Source: Guillardia theta CCMP2712 (lineage: Eukaryota > Cryptophyceae > Pyrenomonadales > Geminigeraceae). From it: a DNA stretch of 64,000 bases. The translations under genes were made by a program, and so were the position numbers. The DNA lies in contig NW_005434671.1 in NCBI RefSeq assembly GCF_000315625.1, forward strand, positions 476,078 through 540,077. The letters run 5' to 3'. The notes under the pieces are model-generated. The model was not told where the DNA came from. It saw only the letters and a program-made list of their open reading frames with translations, and made no database searches. Position 1 is the first letter of the stretch. Every line of letters begins with the position of its first letter. Of the stretch, positions 49,460-63,988 are shown piece after piece.

Positions 49460-51167
49460 CTACAATGCCTGCGCACTTTTCTCCAATCTGCGTTGAAACT
49501 GGCAGCATCCAGTCACGAAGGTCTTGGCTATGCACCTGTCGTCACCAAGGGTGGCAAGGAGGAAAAGCTTCTCCTGGAGCGTGCTTGACAGGCTGACCCG
49601 ATGGCGGAGGAGGGCAGTGCTTCCAGGATCAAGAACAACAAAATCTGCCTCCTTGCCCGGGAGGAAGTTCCCTATCCTGTCATTCAAGGAAAGAGCAGAA
49701 GCTGAGCCCAGAGTGAGGAGATAGAAGGCGCTGAGGGGATCCAGCTTGAAGCCCGAGAGCTGTCCAACCTTGTAGGCCTCGTTGAGGGACTGGAGCTGGC
49801 AGAAGCTTGTTCCTCCTCCCACGTCCGAGCCGAGGCCACAGCGGATTTTATGCTCCTTGACCGCATGCAGGTCGACAAGGCCGCTGCCGAGAAAGAGGTT
49901 GGAGGTCGGGCAGAAGGCCATGACGCTGTCGGTTGCCTTCATCTGCTTCCACTCCGAGTCCTTCATGTGCACGCAGTGAGCGAAGACCGAGCGGGGGCCG
50001 AGGAGCTTCGCTTTGTCGTAGATGGAGAGGTAGGACTCTGAGCCATGGATGGAGGTCGCGAGCTCGATCTCTGACTTGTTCTCGTTAAGATGCGTGTGCA
50101 TGTAAACCCCGTCATGTTGGTGATCGCCGAGCAGCTGTAGAGCGTCAGCTCAGCATCGCAAGCTTGAAGAGAGCGCAAACCTTTCCGGCGAGCTGGAGCT
50201 CTTCCGGGGTGGAGGTGATGGCGAATCGAGGAGTCACAGCATACAGACAACGTCCTCGCTTGTGCCACTTGTCGATCAGCCGCTTGCTCGCCTCGTAGCT
50301 CTTGACCGCGTTCATCCTGAGCTGCTCAGGAGCGTAGGGATCCGCGTCCATCAGCACCTTCCCGGCGATCATGAGCATGTTCCGCTTGCTGCTGGCCTCA
50401 AAGAGAGCATCAACTGACTCCTCGTGCACAGTGCAGAAGGTGAGAGCTGTGGTCGTCCCGCTCCTCAACAGCTCCTTCACGAAGAAGTCCGCCACCTGAA
50501 TGAGTTTTCAGCGCAGCGCAGACGCGAGGGAGGAGAGCAGCAGGAAGAGAAGCAGACCTGGCTTGCATGCTCGTGGTCGCCAAATTTCGCCTCCACCGGG
50601 AAGACGTAGCTGTCGAGCCACTCCAGGAGCTGCTCCCCGTATGCAGCGATCATCTCAGTTTGCGGATAGTGGACATGGCAATCGACGAAGCCCGGGACGA
50701 TGAGGTGGGGAGTGTGATCTTCGATCTCTAAGTGTGGATACCGAGACTTCACGTCCTCAGCATCGCCGCAGTGGACGACCTTGCCATGCTCGACTACCAG
50801 GATGCCGTCTTCGAAGTACTCGTATGCCTGACCTTCACCGTCCTGCAAGCCAATGAGAGGAGCGAGAGAGAGAGGTGAAGGGGGGGGGGGGATGGTGAGG
50901 CATGAGACACGTTACATGATCGGAAGGGTCTCTCAGGAAGTGAAGGACGGATCCTCGGTGCCCCTTGATGGTGCCTGCGTCCTGAAGGTGCAACAGTCAG
51001 GTTGCAACAAGAAACTTGAGCGCGGTCGATGCGGATGGAGCATGGGAGCATAAACTTCATCGGGCGATCATATCTGTCCTCTCCTCTTCATCTATCTTAC
51101 TCACATGCCCGCCAAAGTCGCCGCTGCCGCCAGCATGCCCGTCGGGTCTTGTGTGTCCCACCACCAT
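49460..51167 (-). CDS. guanine deaminase
   Basis: Zinc amidohydrolase that turns guanine into xanthine in purine salvage and breakdown. Exons 51167-51105, 50981-50916, 50842-50558, 50495-50181 and 50134-49460 give 467 residues. Family blocks in order: GTIKGHRGSV, the metal-binding PGFVDCHVHYPQTEM, LEWLDSYVFPVEAKFGD, GTTTALTF, AVTPRFAITSTPEEL, YMHTHLNENKSE, VFAHCVHM, CPTSNLFLGSG and the catalytic-Asp block CGLGSDVGGGTSF, then LSLNDRIGNFLPGKEADFVVLD. The fourth intron is 46 nt and is needed to join AGK to LLGD in frame. No targeting signal is evident, so it is probably cytosolic. The short Gly-rich first exon is the least certain part. Confidence 0.93.
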
Positions 51168-51651
51168 GTCGGGGAGGGGAACTGCTAGGACCCTTACACC
51201 CCTACAGCTATACTTGAGACATTTACTATGTGTGACACTATGTGAACTTTCACATGCTCGCACCATAGCAGCTGCAACAAGTTGGGGGCGTTTAATAGTC
51301 AAAATAACTGCCATGTAACGGACAAGCAATAAGGCTCCCTGGATTTGGGTAGGATCCTCCCTAGCCCAAGGGAAGGAGAGCGAGGAACAGAGGAGAGAGA
51401 AAGAGAAGAGGGAGAGGGGAGGGAGAGGGTAAGAGGATGGAAGATGATCGGCCCGACGTCAGCTCCTCATGAAGCCAAGGCAGCGCAAGTCTCTTACGCG
51501 CTGTCGAGTTGGCCCTTGGCAAGGAAACTGGCTGCGAGAAATCGTTTGGCTTGCTTTATCGGCTTGAACCTTCTACTCGGTGCGTGAGCTGTCTGTCGAC
51601 AATCTCACCCGACTCGTGTTTTAATCGTAAAGGGCAGCACCAACTCTGGCC
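51168..51651. promoter_or_regulatory. divergent intergenic region
   Basis: Close to the deaminase start, 51189-51214 holds CCTTACACCCCTACAGC, which reads GTAGGGGTGTAAGG on the deaminase strand. The middle (51365-51440) is a purine-rich GAGA stretch. Nothing else is recognisable; PYROXD1 begins at the right edge. Confidence 0.4.
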
Positions 51652-54245
<2,594 letters not shown>

Positions 54246-54595
54246 TGAAGAATGAACGTTCGTTATCATTCTGCTCCTTTTCATTTCAGCTCTCTATGAC
54301 CGAATCGAAACGCTTTGCAACCCCTGAAGCACTCAAATTCGAATGGAGTTGTTTACTGGCTAATCTAACGCTCTGCATTCATACAAATCAATTGGAGAAT
54401 AACATTTTTGCATTGCTCGGTGTCTTCCAAGGTAACTTTGGGCGTATGGCACTGAAGCAAAGAAATCAGATTTGAGGATCATTAGGAATGGGGCGAACCT
54501 TGAAGGTATGCTAGAAACACAGGCGGCACTGGGAATGACAGGGGTAGATGCTCGGGACCTTCCTTCTTTGATCCTGTTTCATACATGTTAGTCCC
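54246..54595. other. intergenic between convergent genes, nothing seen
   Basis: PYROXD1 and the Ser-rich gene end toward each other. No repeat, RNA gene or frame of note; presumably two 3' UTRs. Confidence 0.5.
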
Positions 54596-55968
54596 TTACA
54601 GGTAGGGAGGAATCACCCACTTCTCGATCAAGGCGCCAATCCTTGGATCTACCGGATCTACGCCTGGGAGTCCAAGCAAGACGCTCTCAACGAATTCAGC
54701 ATCCTGTGATGCCCAATTAGCACATTATCAAGCGATAGATGCACATGCCTGCATGGCCAGGGTGAGAGCTTTTGTCGATACAAATTTGCACGGAGAATTG
54801 CGCTTGACAGAATTTGAAAAAGCTGAATCTAATGCAGAATGTGCTCCCTCAAACACAAAGGTCTAGCAGCAAAATATCACAGCATGAAATACATTCCCTA
54901 AAACGCACCTGCTTGTTGTTAGCAGCCCACTCGGAGAAAACGAAAGATCTTCGAGAAGGCGTTGTAGGGGTTGATGGAGTTCTTGGCGGGTGGAATACAA
55001 AAGGTGAGGTAGGATTGGAGTTGCGGCAAGTCGTAGCCCTCGAAATGAATCCAGGTGAAGCCTTTGAGAACATGTTACATACATCGAATCGACAGAGATG
55101 GTAGTTACCATCGACAGGTCATGTGCTGATGACAAGGAATCGCCCCCTGGAGAAAACGATCTCCGAGAAAATGAGGAGACCGAGTTTCTTGATGGAGAAC
55201 CGTAATCCATAGGCACTGTGGATCTTGAAGGCATTCTATCACGCTCATCGCTCGAGTTTGAAACGTGTGAGGATAAAGATGGCTGTACACTTTGTTCTAC
55301 ACTTCTGCTCGGACTCAGTGGATGTTGAGTGCAAGCATATCCCAAGTCGATCCCGACCGACGGCCTCCCCGTGTCTGATACACCCAGCAACATCACTCTG
55401 ACCGCATCTACGTCCCCCCCAGTGCTGTCGTTGTGAACTCCGTGTGAACGCAAGCGCGATCCGCACTGGTCAAGTGATATGCAGCTGGGAAGGTGGTCAG
55501 CACCGTCGTCACACCCCTGAGAGAAGATGAGGTCTGGAAGTCTGTCTCCCTATCGGACGACAAGTCAGTGCAGACCAAGGAGTTCACTTCTCCTAGCGCG
55601 AACCTGATTATCTGGGTTCCAGTCTCCATCATCGTAGATTGGATCGCCCGAATTTCGGTCAGTCAGTTGATCGTCCATGTTCCAATCTTCAAACCCTTCC
55701 AGATCTGCGCAGCCTGTATCATGTACACCATAATCTTGCCTGTATATCCTTACCATCCTCATATTCACCATTGTCAATGTCATCCGCCGCATTGTAATCA
55801 TCATACTCTTCACTGACATCGTCGTCTTCATCATCCTCATCTTCGTAGTGATAACCTGGGTCCATAAGCCGTCACTGCACCAGAAATTGCACGAATTGGG
55901 AACTCACTTCGGTGATCACTCATGTTTATCAGGTTCGTTCTGTCGGAATCCGTGTAATTTTCAAGCAT
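54596..55968 (-). CDS. acidic/Ser-rich protein with LPGVDP C-terminal motif
   Basis: No family assigned. Exons 55968-55908, 55855-55754, 55713-55604, 55465-55109, 55061-54909 and 54703-54596 give 296 residues. Residues 20-90 are strongly acidic with aromatic residues (YHYEDEDDEDDDVSEEYDDYN and FEDWNMDDQ...GDWNPDNQ). The middle is Ser/Pro/Thr-rich, with many S-P sites, and likely disordered. The C-terminus is ordered-looking: SRRSFVFSEWAANNKQ, then DAEFVESVLLGLPGVDPVDPRI and GALIEKWVIPPYL. The LPGVDP block resembles the segment following the first UIM of the proteasome subunit Rpn10, and the acidic Trp motifs recall DSS1; both resemblances are short and could be chance. The second intron is 40 nt. 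A TTTATATGC stretch precedes the start. Confidence 0.65.
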
Positions 55969-57531
55969 ATAAATGTGTTCCAGTAATTCCCTCGGATCGA
56001 GTTTTCAGGCCAGACACGATAAATCTCCGGTCAAATCGACATGCGCTCACGTTCCCCTCTCGATACCCACACTCTAACGATTCAAAGCACTATCAAGGCT
56101 TCACAGCATCTAGTCAGCCTTGCTCTTGCTCGAAATGTATGCCGAGCACACATCCGTCCTGTTCCGCAAAAAGATGAGCTCTTCTGAGGAGTGGCGACAG
56201 AGAATGAAGAGTGTGACAATACATGTGAGCACTAAACTTGGATACTGCGGAGAAACTAACAAAGCTGAGACATCCTCACACAGGCATCATCTAAGTATGG
56301 ACAGATTGAGCGACGGATGCACATTGGTGAACAAACACTGGCCTTAGGTGAGGGCTGCGCAAGAGGGTGCAGAATGTGAGGTGCTTGCGAATCAAGAAAG
56401 GACAAGAGTTGGGAGGAATACGTATGGCGGGGAGCGAAGGAAGCCATTGCTTCTTGAGGCACGCGCGCAGTCATCGCATGCCTGACGTACCATCAGCCGA
56501 TAGCTGCAGCTGCATCCCGCGGCGGTTGCGTGATATGGGGGCAGGGGTAGTGCTGGACTTAGGGGTACCAATTGATGGGTAGGGGTATTGATGCTGAGGC
56601 GAGAATGGGTGTAGAAGGGGTTCGGAAGGCGAATAGATCGACAAGTACCGGTGTGACAACAATTGGGGTGCAAAAGGGGGTGGTGAAACAGGGCAAACTC
56701 GGGGTGAACATGGACAGTGCTGGAGTATCGTTAGAGGGTGGGGTTGCTGCTGGAGGGTAGGGGTTGAAAGGGAACCACAGTCCAGGGTGGGGTATCTTGG
56801 GGTGAGGTAGGGGTGGTGGCTCGATAGAGAGTTGGTGGTGGGAGAAACCACCCCGCCATTACTACTGCGCGTTGGGGGCCAAGGAAGGAGGGGGTGGGGT
56901 AGTACCACCCTCCTGGGTATCGGAGAGTTTGGAGTATCTGATCTGGGGTGGTCACAAGGGGTCCTGTCAACAATCCACCATGGTAGTCCAAGGGGTTGTG
57001 ATCTGGACGATGGTAGTAAAGGAGGGGTCCTTTCTTCCAACAATGTGCTGGTATTGAGGGGGTGGGGGTCTGTGTCGGGGTAGTCAAATCGAGGGGTGAG
57101 GGGGGATGAGGGCTCCGCTCTTTCGCAAAGCGACTGGGCCGGGCCGGCGAGTCACGTTGGCCGGGCCGGCCCGCCCCGGTACGCCGGATGCGGAATTGAA
57201 TCCATGTGGGGTGCTTATACGAGAATTTGTGAGGTAAAATGGGGGTAGGGTGGTGTTGATGGAGTGACATTTCATGCTTTCAAGGGCCAGAAGTGGGGGT
57301 GGGGGTGGGGGTTGGTGGCGGTGGATGGGAGACGAGATGACGGGGCAGGGAATGTGGCAATGGCAGGGAAGCGAGGAAGAGGTTGAGGCAATGTGAGGAG
57401 GGGGAAAGAGCAGAGCAGAGAAAGATGGCGAGAGGAGATTGCTCCAGGAAGAAGAGGATGTAAACACAGGATTGGAAGACAAGACTCAGGTCGGAAGTTG
57501 TCACATATCAAACTAGGGGGGGAGGTCAAAC
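55969..57531. promoter_or_regulatory. divergent intergenic region with long GGGGTAG/GGGGTGG tract
   Basis: From about 56530 to 57110 the plus strand has more than twenty GGGGTA, GGGGTG and GGGGGTGG words, the longest such tract in the window, on the coding strand of the ARM-TIR gene. It ends in a small GC-rich word cluster (57130-57185: GGGCCGGGCCGGCGAG, GGCCGGGCCGGCCCGCCCCGG), and a second G-rich run (GGGGGTGGGGGTGGGGG) follows at 57293-57311. No exon was recognised. 55969-56340 has short frames without features. Confidence 0.45.
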
Positions 57532-60102
57532 ATGTACGGTCCAGCCTCAGCCCCGGGGATGCGGACTCGAAATGTGTCCATATTGAAGTATCTCTTCAAG
57601 CCAAAGAAGCCGAGCAATGCCGAGATATGGCAGCCTGAAGATGAGGAGGAAGAGGGGGAGCTAGGCGAAGGCAGGACCGGTTCCATGGCTTCAGAGATTT
57701 TGCCAGAAATATTGGAACGGATCCCGAAGCTCAAGTCGCAGGATGTGGGGGAGAGTGCCGAAGCCGCGCAGGAGATTGTGTCGCTCACCAACAGCACGAG
57801 CAACGAGGAGGACAAGTTGATCGGCAAGACGGGCGTGATAGAAGTCCTGGCGCAGATCATGATGAAGGGGAGTGATGCAGGGAGGCTGTCCTCGGCGAAC
57901 GCGATTGCCAACCTGGTGGCTAACTGCGAGTCGAACAAGGTCGTGGACCCTCCCCTGCTGCCCCTGCTGACCTTGGCCCCTTGCAGATTTTGCTGTGCAA
58001 CATCCCAGGTTCCTTGAGCGCTCTAGTCTCGTTGGCTTCCGTCTCTGATAAGGTCCCTCCTCCTCCTCCTGCAGAGGACGTGCGTGATCTCTTGAACCGA
58101 ACAGGGAGCGTCAGTTGTTGCTCGTGCCATGCTGAATCTGGTGGCAAACAAGGAGCTTGCTGTCGCCGTGTGCAGGACGGCTGGGGCTCTAGAGACTGTT
58201 GCTGGTCTTGTGCTCAAAGGCCACATGTCAACCAAGGAAGATGCAGCCCACGTGCTTCACATCGTAATATCGCAAGGAAAAGACAACGCGGTGATGGTCG
58301 CAAACACGGAGAATGCTCTGCAGGCGCTGAAATCGGCGGCGAGAGCTGACAACTGCACCGACGAAGCAAGGCTGTGGTCGATTTCTGCTCTGCAGGGGCT
58401 GTCCCGATGCTCAAAGCTCAGGATCTCGTTGCTTCGCTCCAAGATCATCGAGGATGTCTGTGTGCCGCTCCTCTCGCAGCAGGACACAGCAGGCGCATGG
58501 CAAGAGGCGATCCAAACTCTTGCAGTGATCACGGCGGCTAACCTGACCGGATGGTGTGAGGATACCGTGCTGGTGAACCATAGGGAGGAGGTTGCTAAGT
58601 TGGTGCATGTGATGGCGATGGCTTTGACCTCGAGAGAGTTTGGGAGCTACAAGTTCAAGAACTCACAAGTGCTCCTGGCCCTCTGGAGTCTGTCGCCCAA
58701 CGACTCGTTCAAGTCCGAGCTAGTGAAAGCGAAGCTGCTGGAGCTGTGCATCGACATGATCGCACTCGCCGAGTCGCCAGAGACTTCGGGGCCCCACAAG
58801 GGGATGAATCTGCACATGCTGCTGGAGATGGTGTATCATTTCATGTTCCTCGAGGCCGGAGCCGCCAAGTTCAAGGAGCTCCAGGGCAAAACCATCTTGG
58901 AATCCATCGCGAGGAGGGCGGATCCCCTTGCCCGCAAGCTTGCGCGAGGAGCGCTCTGGCAGATGGGCTACCGGGACGTTTGCCCGCAGCAAGAGGCTGG
59001 GAATCACTTATTCGTGTCGTTCAGCAAAGAGGATGAGGGCCGAGTCAGGCAACTTGTCCGAGCGCTGAACAGCAAAGGGCTGAGCACAATCCTGAGCGGC
59101 GAAAGGATGCAAGCAGATGGCAAAAAGAACGGCAAGAAGGAGTCTCACCTGTACGCCATGTCACGGGGCATCTCGTCGGCTGCTGCTGTGCTCGTCTGCA
59201 TCTCCGAGTCGTACAATATCTCGGCGGCCTGCCGCACTGAAGCTCAGTATGCTGAGGAGGTGGGGGCTACGGTCATCCCTCTGCTGCTCGATGACTCCAA
59301 GCCTGCAAAGCATCTTGCCAACATCGCTTCCCTCCTCGACTGCATCGATGCTACCGATCCTTCGTCGCTTGACCTTGTCGTCATGGAGATCACGGAGGAG
59401 CTCAAGCTTCAAGGCAAAGCCACAGGCGACGGTCAGGGACAGGCTTGGAACGGCTTCAATGGAGGTCCACCAACCATGGCGATGACGAACTTGAGAGGGG
59501 ACAAGGCGACGGCGGATGAGGAGGAAGAGCCGCGAGACCAGTCGCACGCACACGTCACCATCCCAGACGCAGTGAGCAGCCCGTGGAGTGCGTATGACTC
59601 CTCCTTCATGCGTGGGGCCCAGATGGATGACAGCTTGCAGTCCAGCAGAGGGAGGAGCGACTGGGAGGGGGAGGGGGAGGGGGAGAGCTACGGATTTAGC
59701 CGACATGCCGCGTTTCCCGTGGAGATGCTCGAGGGCTTCGTGGCGAAGATCGTGTCAGAGCGAACCGTGAAGCTGCAGGCTAGGATCAGCTTCCTCGAAG
59801 ATGAAAACAAGCTCATTCGGTCGGAGCTGGAGAGTCTGAAGAATCTGCACCTGGCAGCAAAGAAGGAAACGTCAAGGGAAGATCCCTTGGCCAGTGCAGA
59901 ACGACAGTTGACATCGCAACCTCCTCTTCTCAACGGCCATGTAGTCGACAAGTCCTCCGACCTGATGCCAGTGATGCACTCGGAAGAGAAATCACAAGGC
60001 GAAGAATTTGTTGGAGGATGCGAGGAAAACGAAGATCCAAAGGTTGGACTTCAGGAGCTGGCGCAGGAGCAGAAGGAGCAGGAGCAGGAATCGAGTTCAT
60101 GA
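57532..60102 (+). CDS. armadillo-repeat protein with TIR domain (ARM-TIR)
   Basis: Exons 57532-57939, 57987-58052 and 58105-60102 give 823 residues. After an acidic N-tail, residues about 60-440 are armadillo-like helices (TGVIEVLAQIMMKGSDAGRLSSANAIANLVA; AMLNLVANKELAVAVCRTAGALETVAGLV; SISALQGLSRCSKLRISLLRSK). Residues about 459-600 form a TIR fold: HLFVSFSKEDEGRVRQLVRALNSKGL, then SRGISSAAAVLVCISESYNISAACRTEAQYAEEVGATVIPLLLDD. The Glu of CRTEAQYA (about residue 537) sits where NAD-cleaving TIR domains have their catalytic Glu. After a disordered stretch there is a coiled coil (RTVKLQARISFLEDENKLIRSELESLKNL, about 705-735) and an acidic tail. The layout recalls SARM1 without its SAM domains. 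NADase activity is inference. Confidence 0.88.
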
Positions 60103-61563
60103 CTTACTTCGCTAGTTGACGAGCCCAACTTTCTGGCTCAGCAGAATGAAACCATTACAGTAAATACTTTAGCGACTCACTGTGGCCGTGATCAAACTCG
60201 GTAGTCAGTTGCCTGGCGCGGCACTGGGGGCCCGTCCGGTCCTCCCAGAGACCGGCCTGTGCGGCCGTGCCAGCCATGCGGAACCGCGGCAGGGCCTTCC
60301 GAGCCGCGGGCCGGCTGCAACCGGCGGACATCCACTGAAGTGGAAGTTCCGAAGTTGTACGGCCCAAGGGTGACTAGGTTGCGGGCATCATACCATTGCT
60401 CTCAGTACTTCTGATTGAGGGTCATGCCCGTGGGGTCTGTCACAATGACATCGTGCGGCACTGAAGATCGGCCGGCTCACGGCAGCGGGGCCCTCTCCTC
60501 ATAATGACTTAGTGGCCCGGGCTATCGTGACCGCATGCTTGCAACAGTTCTTGTCGGTAGCCGAAGAGACAACAAAAAGAAGCAGAAAGCGACGAGTCCA
60601 GCCAGCTTTCTCGTGGGCTGCTCGGCAACTTCATCTATCTCCTTGGGCAACATGAGCAGAGATCGTTCCTGTTGTATCTTGGACTTGCGTTACCAGATCG
60701 TTCCTGTTGTATCTTGGACTTATGTTAATAGCAGCTCGCTGGCACCGTCAAGTCTCAGGGCGGTGACAGGCTGGGTCCGAGGCTACGGTCAGGCTGATAT
60801 GATAGAACCGTCAGGAACTTGAACCAGCCTTTCAGTCCCGGCCGTTTCCCACTTCAGCTGCCTCCCACCTGCGATTGTTGTGCTACAGCTTTAGATCCAT
60901 CGGCGGCAAGCAGCGTCTCTCACCTGGCCAAATGTCGTCATCGAGCAGCTCTATGGACGACTGCGCATGAGCAATGTACTGTAGCTCTCAGCGACATCTG
61001 CTGGGAGGCTGACATGGTTACGCTGCTTCATCAGCAAGGAGTTCGGCACACCCGGACCCACGTCCCTCAGCATGGCCCCACCATCAGACACATGGGCGAC
61101 CTCTGGCTCTCTGGCCCTTTCCAATCCGATGATCGTGAGTTGAAAAAGAGCAGGCGGTGGGATCTCATGCTTGTGCAGACGTTCGTTCGTCTCCTATCGT
61201 CCTCGACCTTTCTTCCTTTCTTCCCTGCCCTCTGCTGGGCTCCGAATCTGAAATTCTGGATGAAATTATCACACCCCGTAACCGTCTGTAGACTTCTGAG
61301 AGCCTCGAGCTCCCTGCCAACGTGACTGCCATCTTCTCACCCAGCCTTCCGCCCCCCCCCCCCCTTCTTTCGGCGCTATAGCCATTGTTTGGTTCACGGT
61401 TAAAAACAAAGTCACGCCAAATATTGGGGTGGGTGGTCTGATCTGAGATATAGGGGTAGTCGATGTGAGAGGGGGGTGGGGGTGGGGGGGGAACTTTCAG
61501 AATCCGTTGCTACAAAGAAAGATATTGAACCGTCGGTGTAACGGTTATCATACAGGCGCTAAA
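60103..61563. other. intergenic: GC-rich island, short tandem repeat, G-rich tract
   Basis: From about 60185 to 60540 there is a GC-rich stretch (GGGGGCCCGTCCGG, CCGCGGGCCGGC, and similar) close to the vocabulary of the other islands but without a long match to them. A 35-bp unit is repeated in tandem at 60660-60729. A long C run lies near 61352-61362. At 61427-61490 GGGGTGGGTGG, TAGGGGTAG and GGGGGGTGGGGGTGG words precede the next gene by 75 nt, on its coding strand. Frames at 60535-60822 and 60819-61325 show no features and are not called. Confidence 0.45.
60660..60729 (+). repeat. 35-bp direct tandem repeat (two units)
   Basis: Two units beginning AGATCGTTCCTGTTGTATCT and differing near their ends (GCGTTACC versus ATGTTAAT). 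Possibly a simple duplication; no other copies seen. Confidence 0.85.
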
Positions 61564-63091
61564 ATGGCTGATATCCGAGTGCGGACCACCGAGGTAAGAG
61601 AAGAGCAAGAGGAGAAGAGAGAGGGGAACAGGCGGAGCATAACGAGACATGGGAAATGGAAGACTTGATGGAAGTGGATGGGAGAGGAGAGGAGAGGAGA
61701 GGAGAGGAGAGGAGAGGAGAGGAGAGGAGAGGATGGGCCAGTAGAGCAGGTTTAGAGGTGGAGCAGCGATCTAGCAGCAAAGGAGGAGATCAAGAGTTCA
61801 CGCCCTGAATGGGGAGGATAGAAGATGAGTAGGTGACAAGAGAAGCTTCAGAAGTAGAAACAGGATGGACCAAGGCAGGTCAAGACGGAGGAGGTGCAAA
61901 ACACGAGCAAATACGAGCGAAGCCGAGCAACCAGTCCAAGGGAAGGATAGGAGAGCAATGATGATGTAGGAGATCCAACAGATGGAACGAATTACTCTGC
62001 AAAACCAAGGAGGTGCTCTTCATCAATACCGGAGAAGGAATGATAGAGAGGCGGGGGAGATAGTTGCATATAGGCACCCCACTGAAGGGTCAGCTGATGT
62101 AGAGAGCGGGTCATTCTGTTTGCGTGGTCGTGGACGAGAGTCATTTGCGGTCTCCTCAATCTCTGCCACCGATGACCCTGGGACAGGACCGAGAGATCAG
62201 GATATGCCTGCCGTCCGATGCCACCGTTGCGCACCTGGCAGAGAAGGTCAAGGGAACGCGTCTGGTGGGCGACTGCTGAAGTGGCGCAGGTTCTAGAGCA
62301 CGAGGACGCGTCTCTGAATACAATGATAAGGCTGATTTACGGTGGACAGCTCCTCCTTCCTGGTCTTGACTGCATCGCCCCCTTCCCTCTTGGATTCTGA
62401 CTTTGATGCCGCAGCAAGGTCAGTCAGGTCGTACAACATCCGAGGGGTAGTGCATGCCGTGATGTCCGAGGCACCAGCTTCGATGATGGCAGGGCGGCCG
62501 CAAGATGGTGTGCATGGGCAGGTTGAATGGGATGATTCTGACTGCTCTTTGCTGCTCAGGTGCAGCTGCGCAGCAGCAGCAGCCTCACGCAGTTAGCGGA
62601 CAGAGCAGGCCACAGAGTTCACTGGGGGAGGAGATCCAGGGGGAGCTGCTAAATCAGCTGATGATCAAAGTCCCTCCCGGGCTCCTTCTGTTGCTGGGTT
62701 GGCTTGCCTTCATCCAGACCAACGGCGAACTTTTCTCTCGCTTCTCCACTCTTGTCTTGTTGTTCCTGACCGCCGAGTACCTTCACTTCGTCTTCCCTCA
62801 CTTCCTGTTTTCTCGCTCCGAGTCCTCGTCAAGAAGGACAAGAAGCCAAGGCAACGGGGCTCAGGTGGATTCCTGTCTGCCTATCTACCACCCCTCCATC
62901 CCGTCCCTTGACGGTCCCACCCCCCCTGCATCCTTTCCTGTCCCTTCCTTTGCTGACTCACTTAGCAGCTCATGGAGAGCTCTCATGGGTCAGTCGGGGG
63001 GTCCTCGGGCTCTTTCCCAGTAATCTCATGGCTGGCGCTCGGGGCAGTGTCGGTGGGAATGTTCGCAGTGGTTTTACAGCTTCAGGCATGA
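61564..63091 (+). CDS. ubiquitin-like domain membrane protein, TMUB type
   Basis: Likely ER membrane protein acting in ER-associated degradation, by analogy with TMUB1/TMUB2. Exons 61564-61593, 62196-62246, 62290-62362, 62415-62507, 62560-62864 and 62966-63091 give 225 residues. The ubiquitin fold covers residues 1-85: MADIRVRTTE, IRICLPSDATVAHLAEKV, LEHEDASLNTMIRLIYGGQLL, ARSVRSYNIRGVVHAVMSE. A short Gln-rich linker follows, then hydrophobic helices VPPGLLLLLGWLAFIQ and LVLLFLTAEYLHFVF, and a third near the C-terminus (VISWLALGAVSVGMFAVVL). The intron of 602 nt after exon 1 is long for this window and carries a GAGAG array; another small exon might hide there. Other introns are 43-101 nt. 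Confidence 0.8.
61681..61732 (+). repeat. pentanucleotide array (GAGAG)n
   Basis: About ten GAGAG units in the long first intron of the TMUB-like gene. Confidence 0.85.
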
Positions 63092-63270
63092 GCCTTGGAT
63101 GATTTTTTTTGGGTCGGGCCGATGGGTAGGAGGGAGGGTGGGGAGAGGCTATCCGGAGAGTGAGTGAGAGTGAGTTTCCAGAAGATTGTACATTTATTTT
63201 GTTGTTGTCAACAAGACAAACTACATACTTTGATGATTCGAATTCTGTTCCCTCTGTAGAGTACTGTATC

Positions 63271-63988
63271 TCACAAGCTCTCCTTGATCTGTGTCATGAC
63301 CTTGTGACGATCTCTATCCTTGACCCTGTTCCTCGCCTTCCTCTTCCAGTCTGCTCCTTCACCATTCTTCGCTGCCCGGCTCTTGACATCCTGGTTGCCC
63401 TTGCTCTTGCTCGTCGACGGCTTCCCACTGAACCGCCAGGCTCGTCGGATGTCATTGTCTCTGTCATATTGCGATTCAGCTGCGCCATTAGCAGGACGCA
63501 TTACGCTCTCCTGTTCCTTGCCCTGCTCCGCTCCTTCCGCTTCTTCCGCTTCCTCTCCTTCGCTTTGCGCGTCAATGGAAGCCAGCTCGGGCATGTTCTT
63601 GCCATCTCCCTCGCCCGTCTCCTCAACCGCACCATCCTCACCGTCTTCTCCATCAGCCGCTTGTAGCTTCTGGAATTCACTTCCTCCAAACGAAATCTTC
63701 TCGGTTTGCCTCGTTCCGTCCTCAGCAACATCGCTGTAGGCTCTCTCTTCCTTATCTCCACCTTCTTCCTCCACCGCCTGCCCCTCCTCCTCCTCCTCCT
63801 CCTCCTCCTCCTCCTCCTCCTCCTCTTCACCGCTGCTTCTGTCTTCACCAGCATCCATGTCATCATGGGCGGACTTCTGACGGTAACTTTCCATCGCTTC
63901 ATCGAACATGTTCGTCTCTTCCCTTGAGAATCCACTGGCCGCAACCAACTTGTCAAGGTCCATGACACGGACTCCACAGTCAGCCAAG
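63271..63988 (-). CDS. acidic protein, 5' part outside the window
   Basis: Last exon, opening at a likely acceptor (CCCCAG) at the right window edge, so upstream exons lie beyond it; an internal ATG (63963) could be a start only if that acceptor is wrong. About 238 residues: a helical start (VMDLDKLVAASGFSREETNMFDEAMESYR), a pure Glu run of about 15 residues from a (CTC)n array at 63783-63826, further Glu/Asp/Gly-rich sequence, then a basic C-terminus (DWKRKARNRVKDRDRHKVMTQIKESL). Such a split of acidic middle and basic end is common in nucleolar and chromatin proteins, but no family was recognised. The stop is 180 nt from the stop of the converging TMUB-like gene. Confidence 0.7.

Noticed and set aside
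54596..54703. Gene at 54.6-56 kb as Rpn10 itself
   Set aside because: There is no VWA domain and no clear UIM; only about 20 residues resemble Rpn10.
60535..61325. Two frames after the ARM-TIR gene
   Set aside because: No domain, partly within GC-rich island sequence and a tandem repeat, and the longer one begins at TTG.
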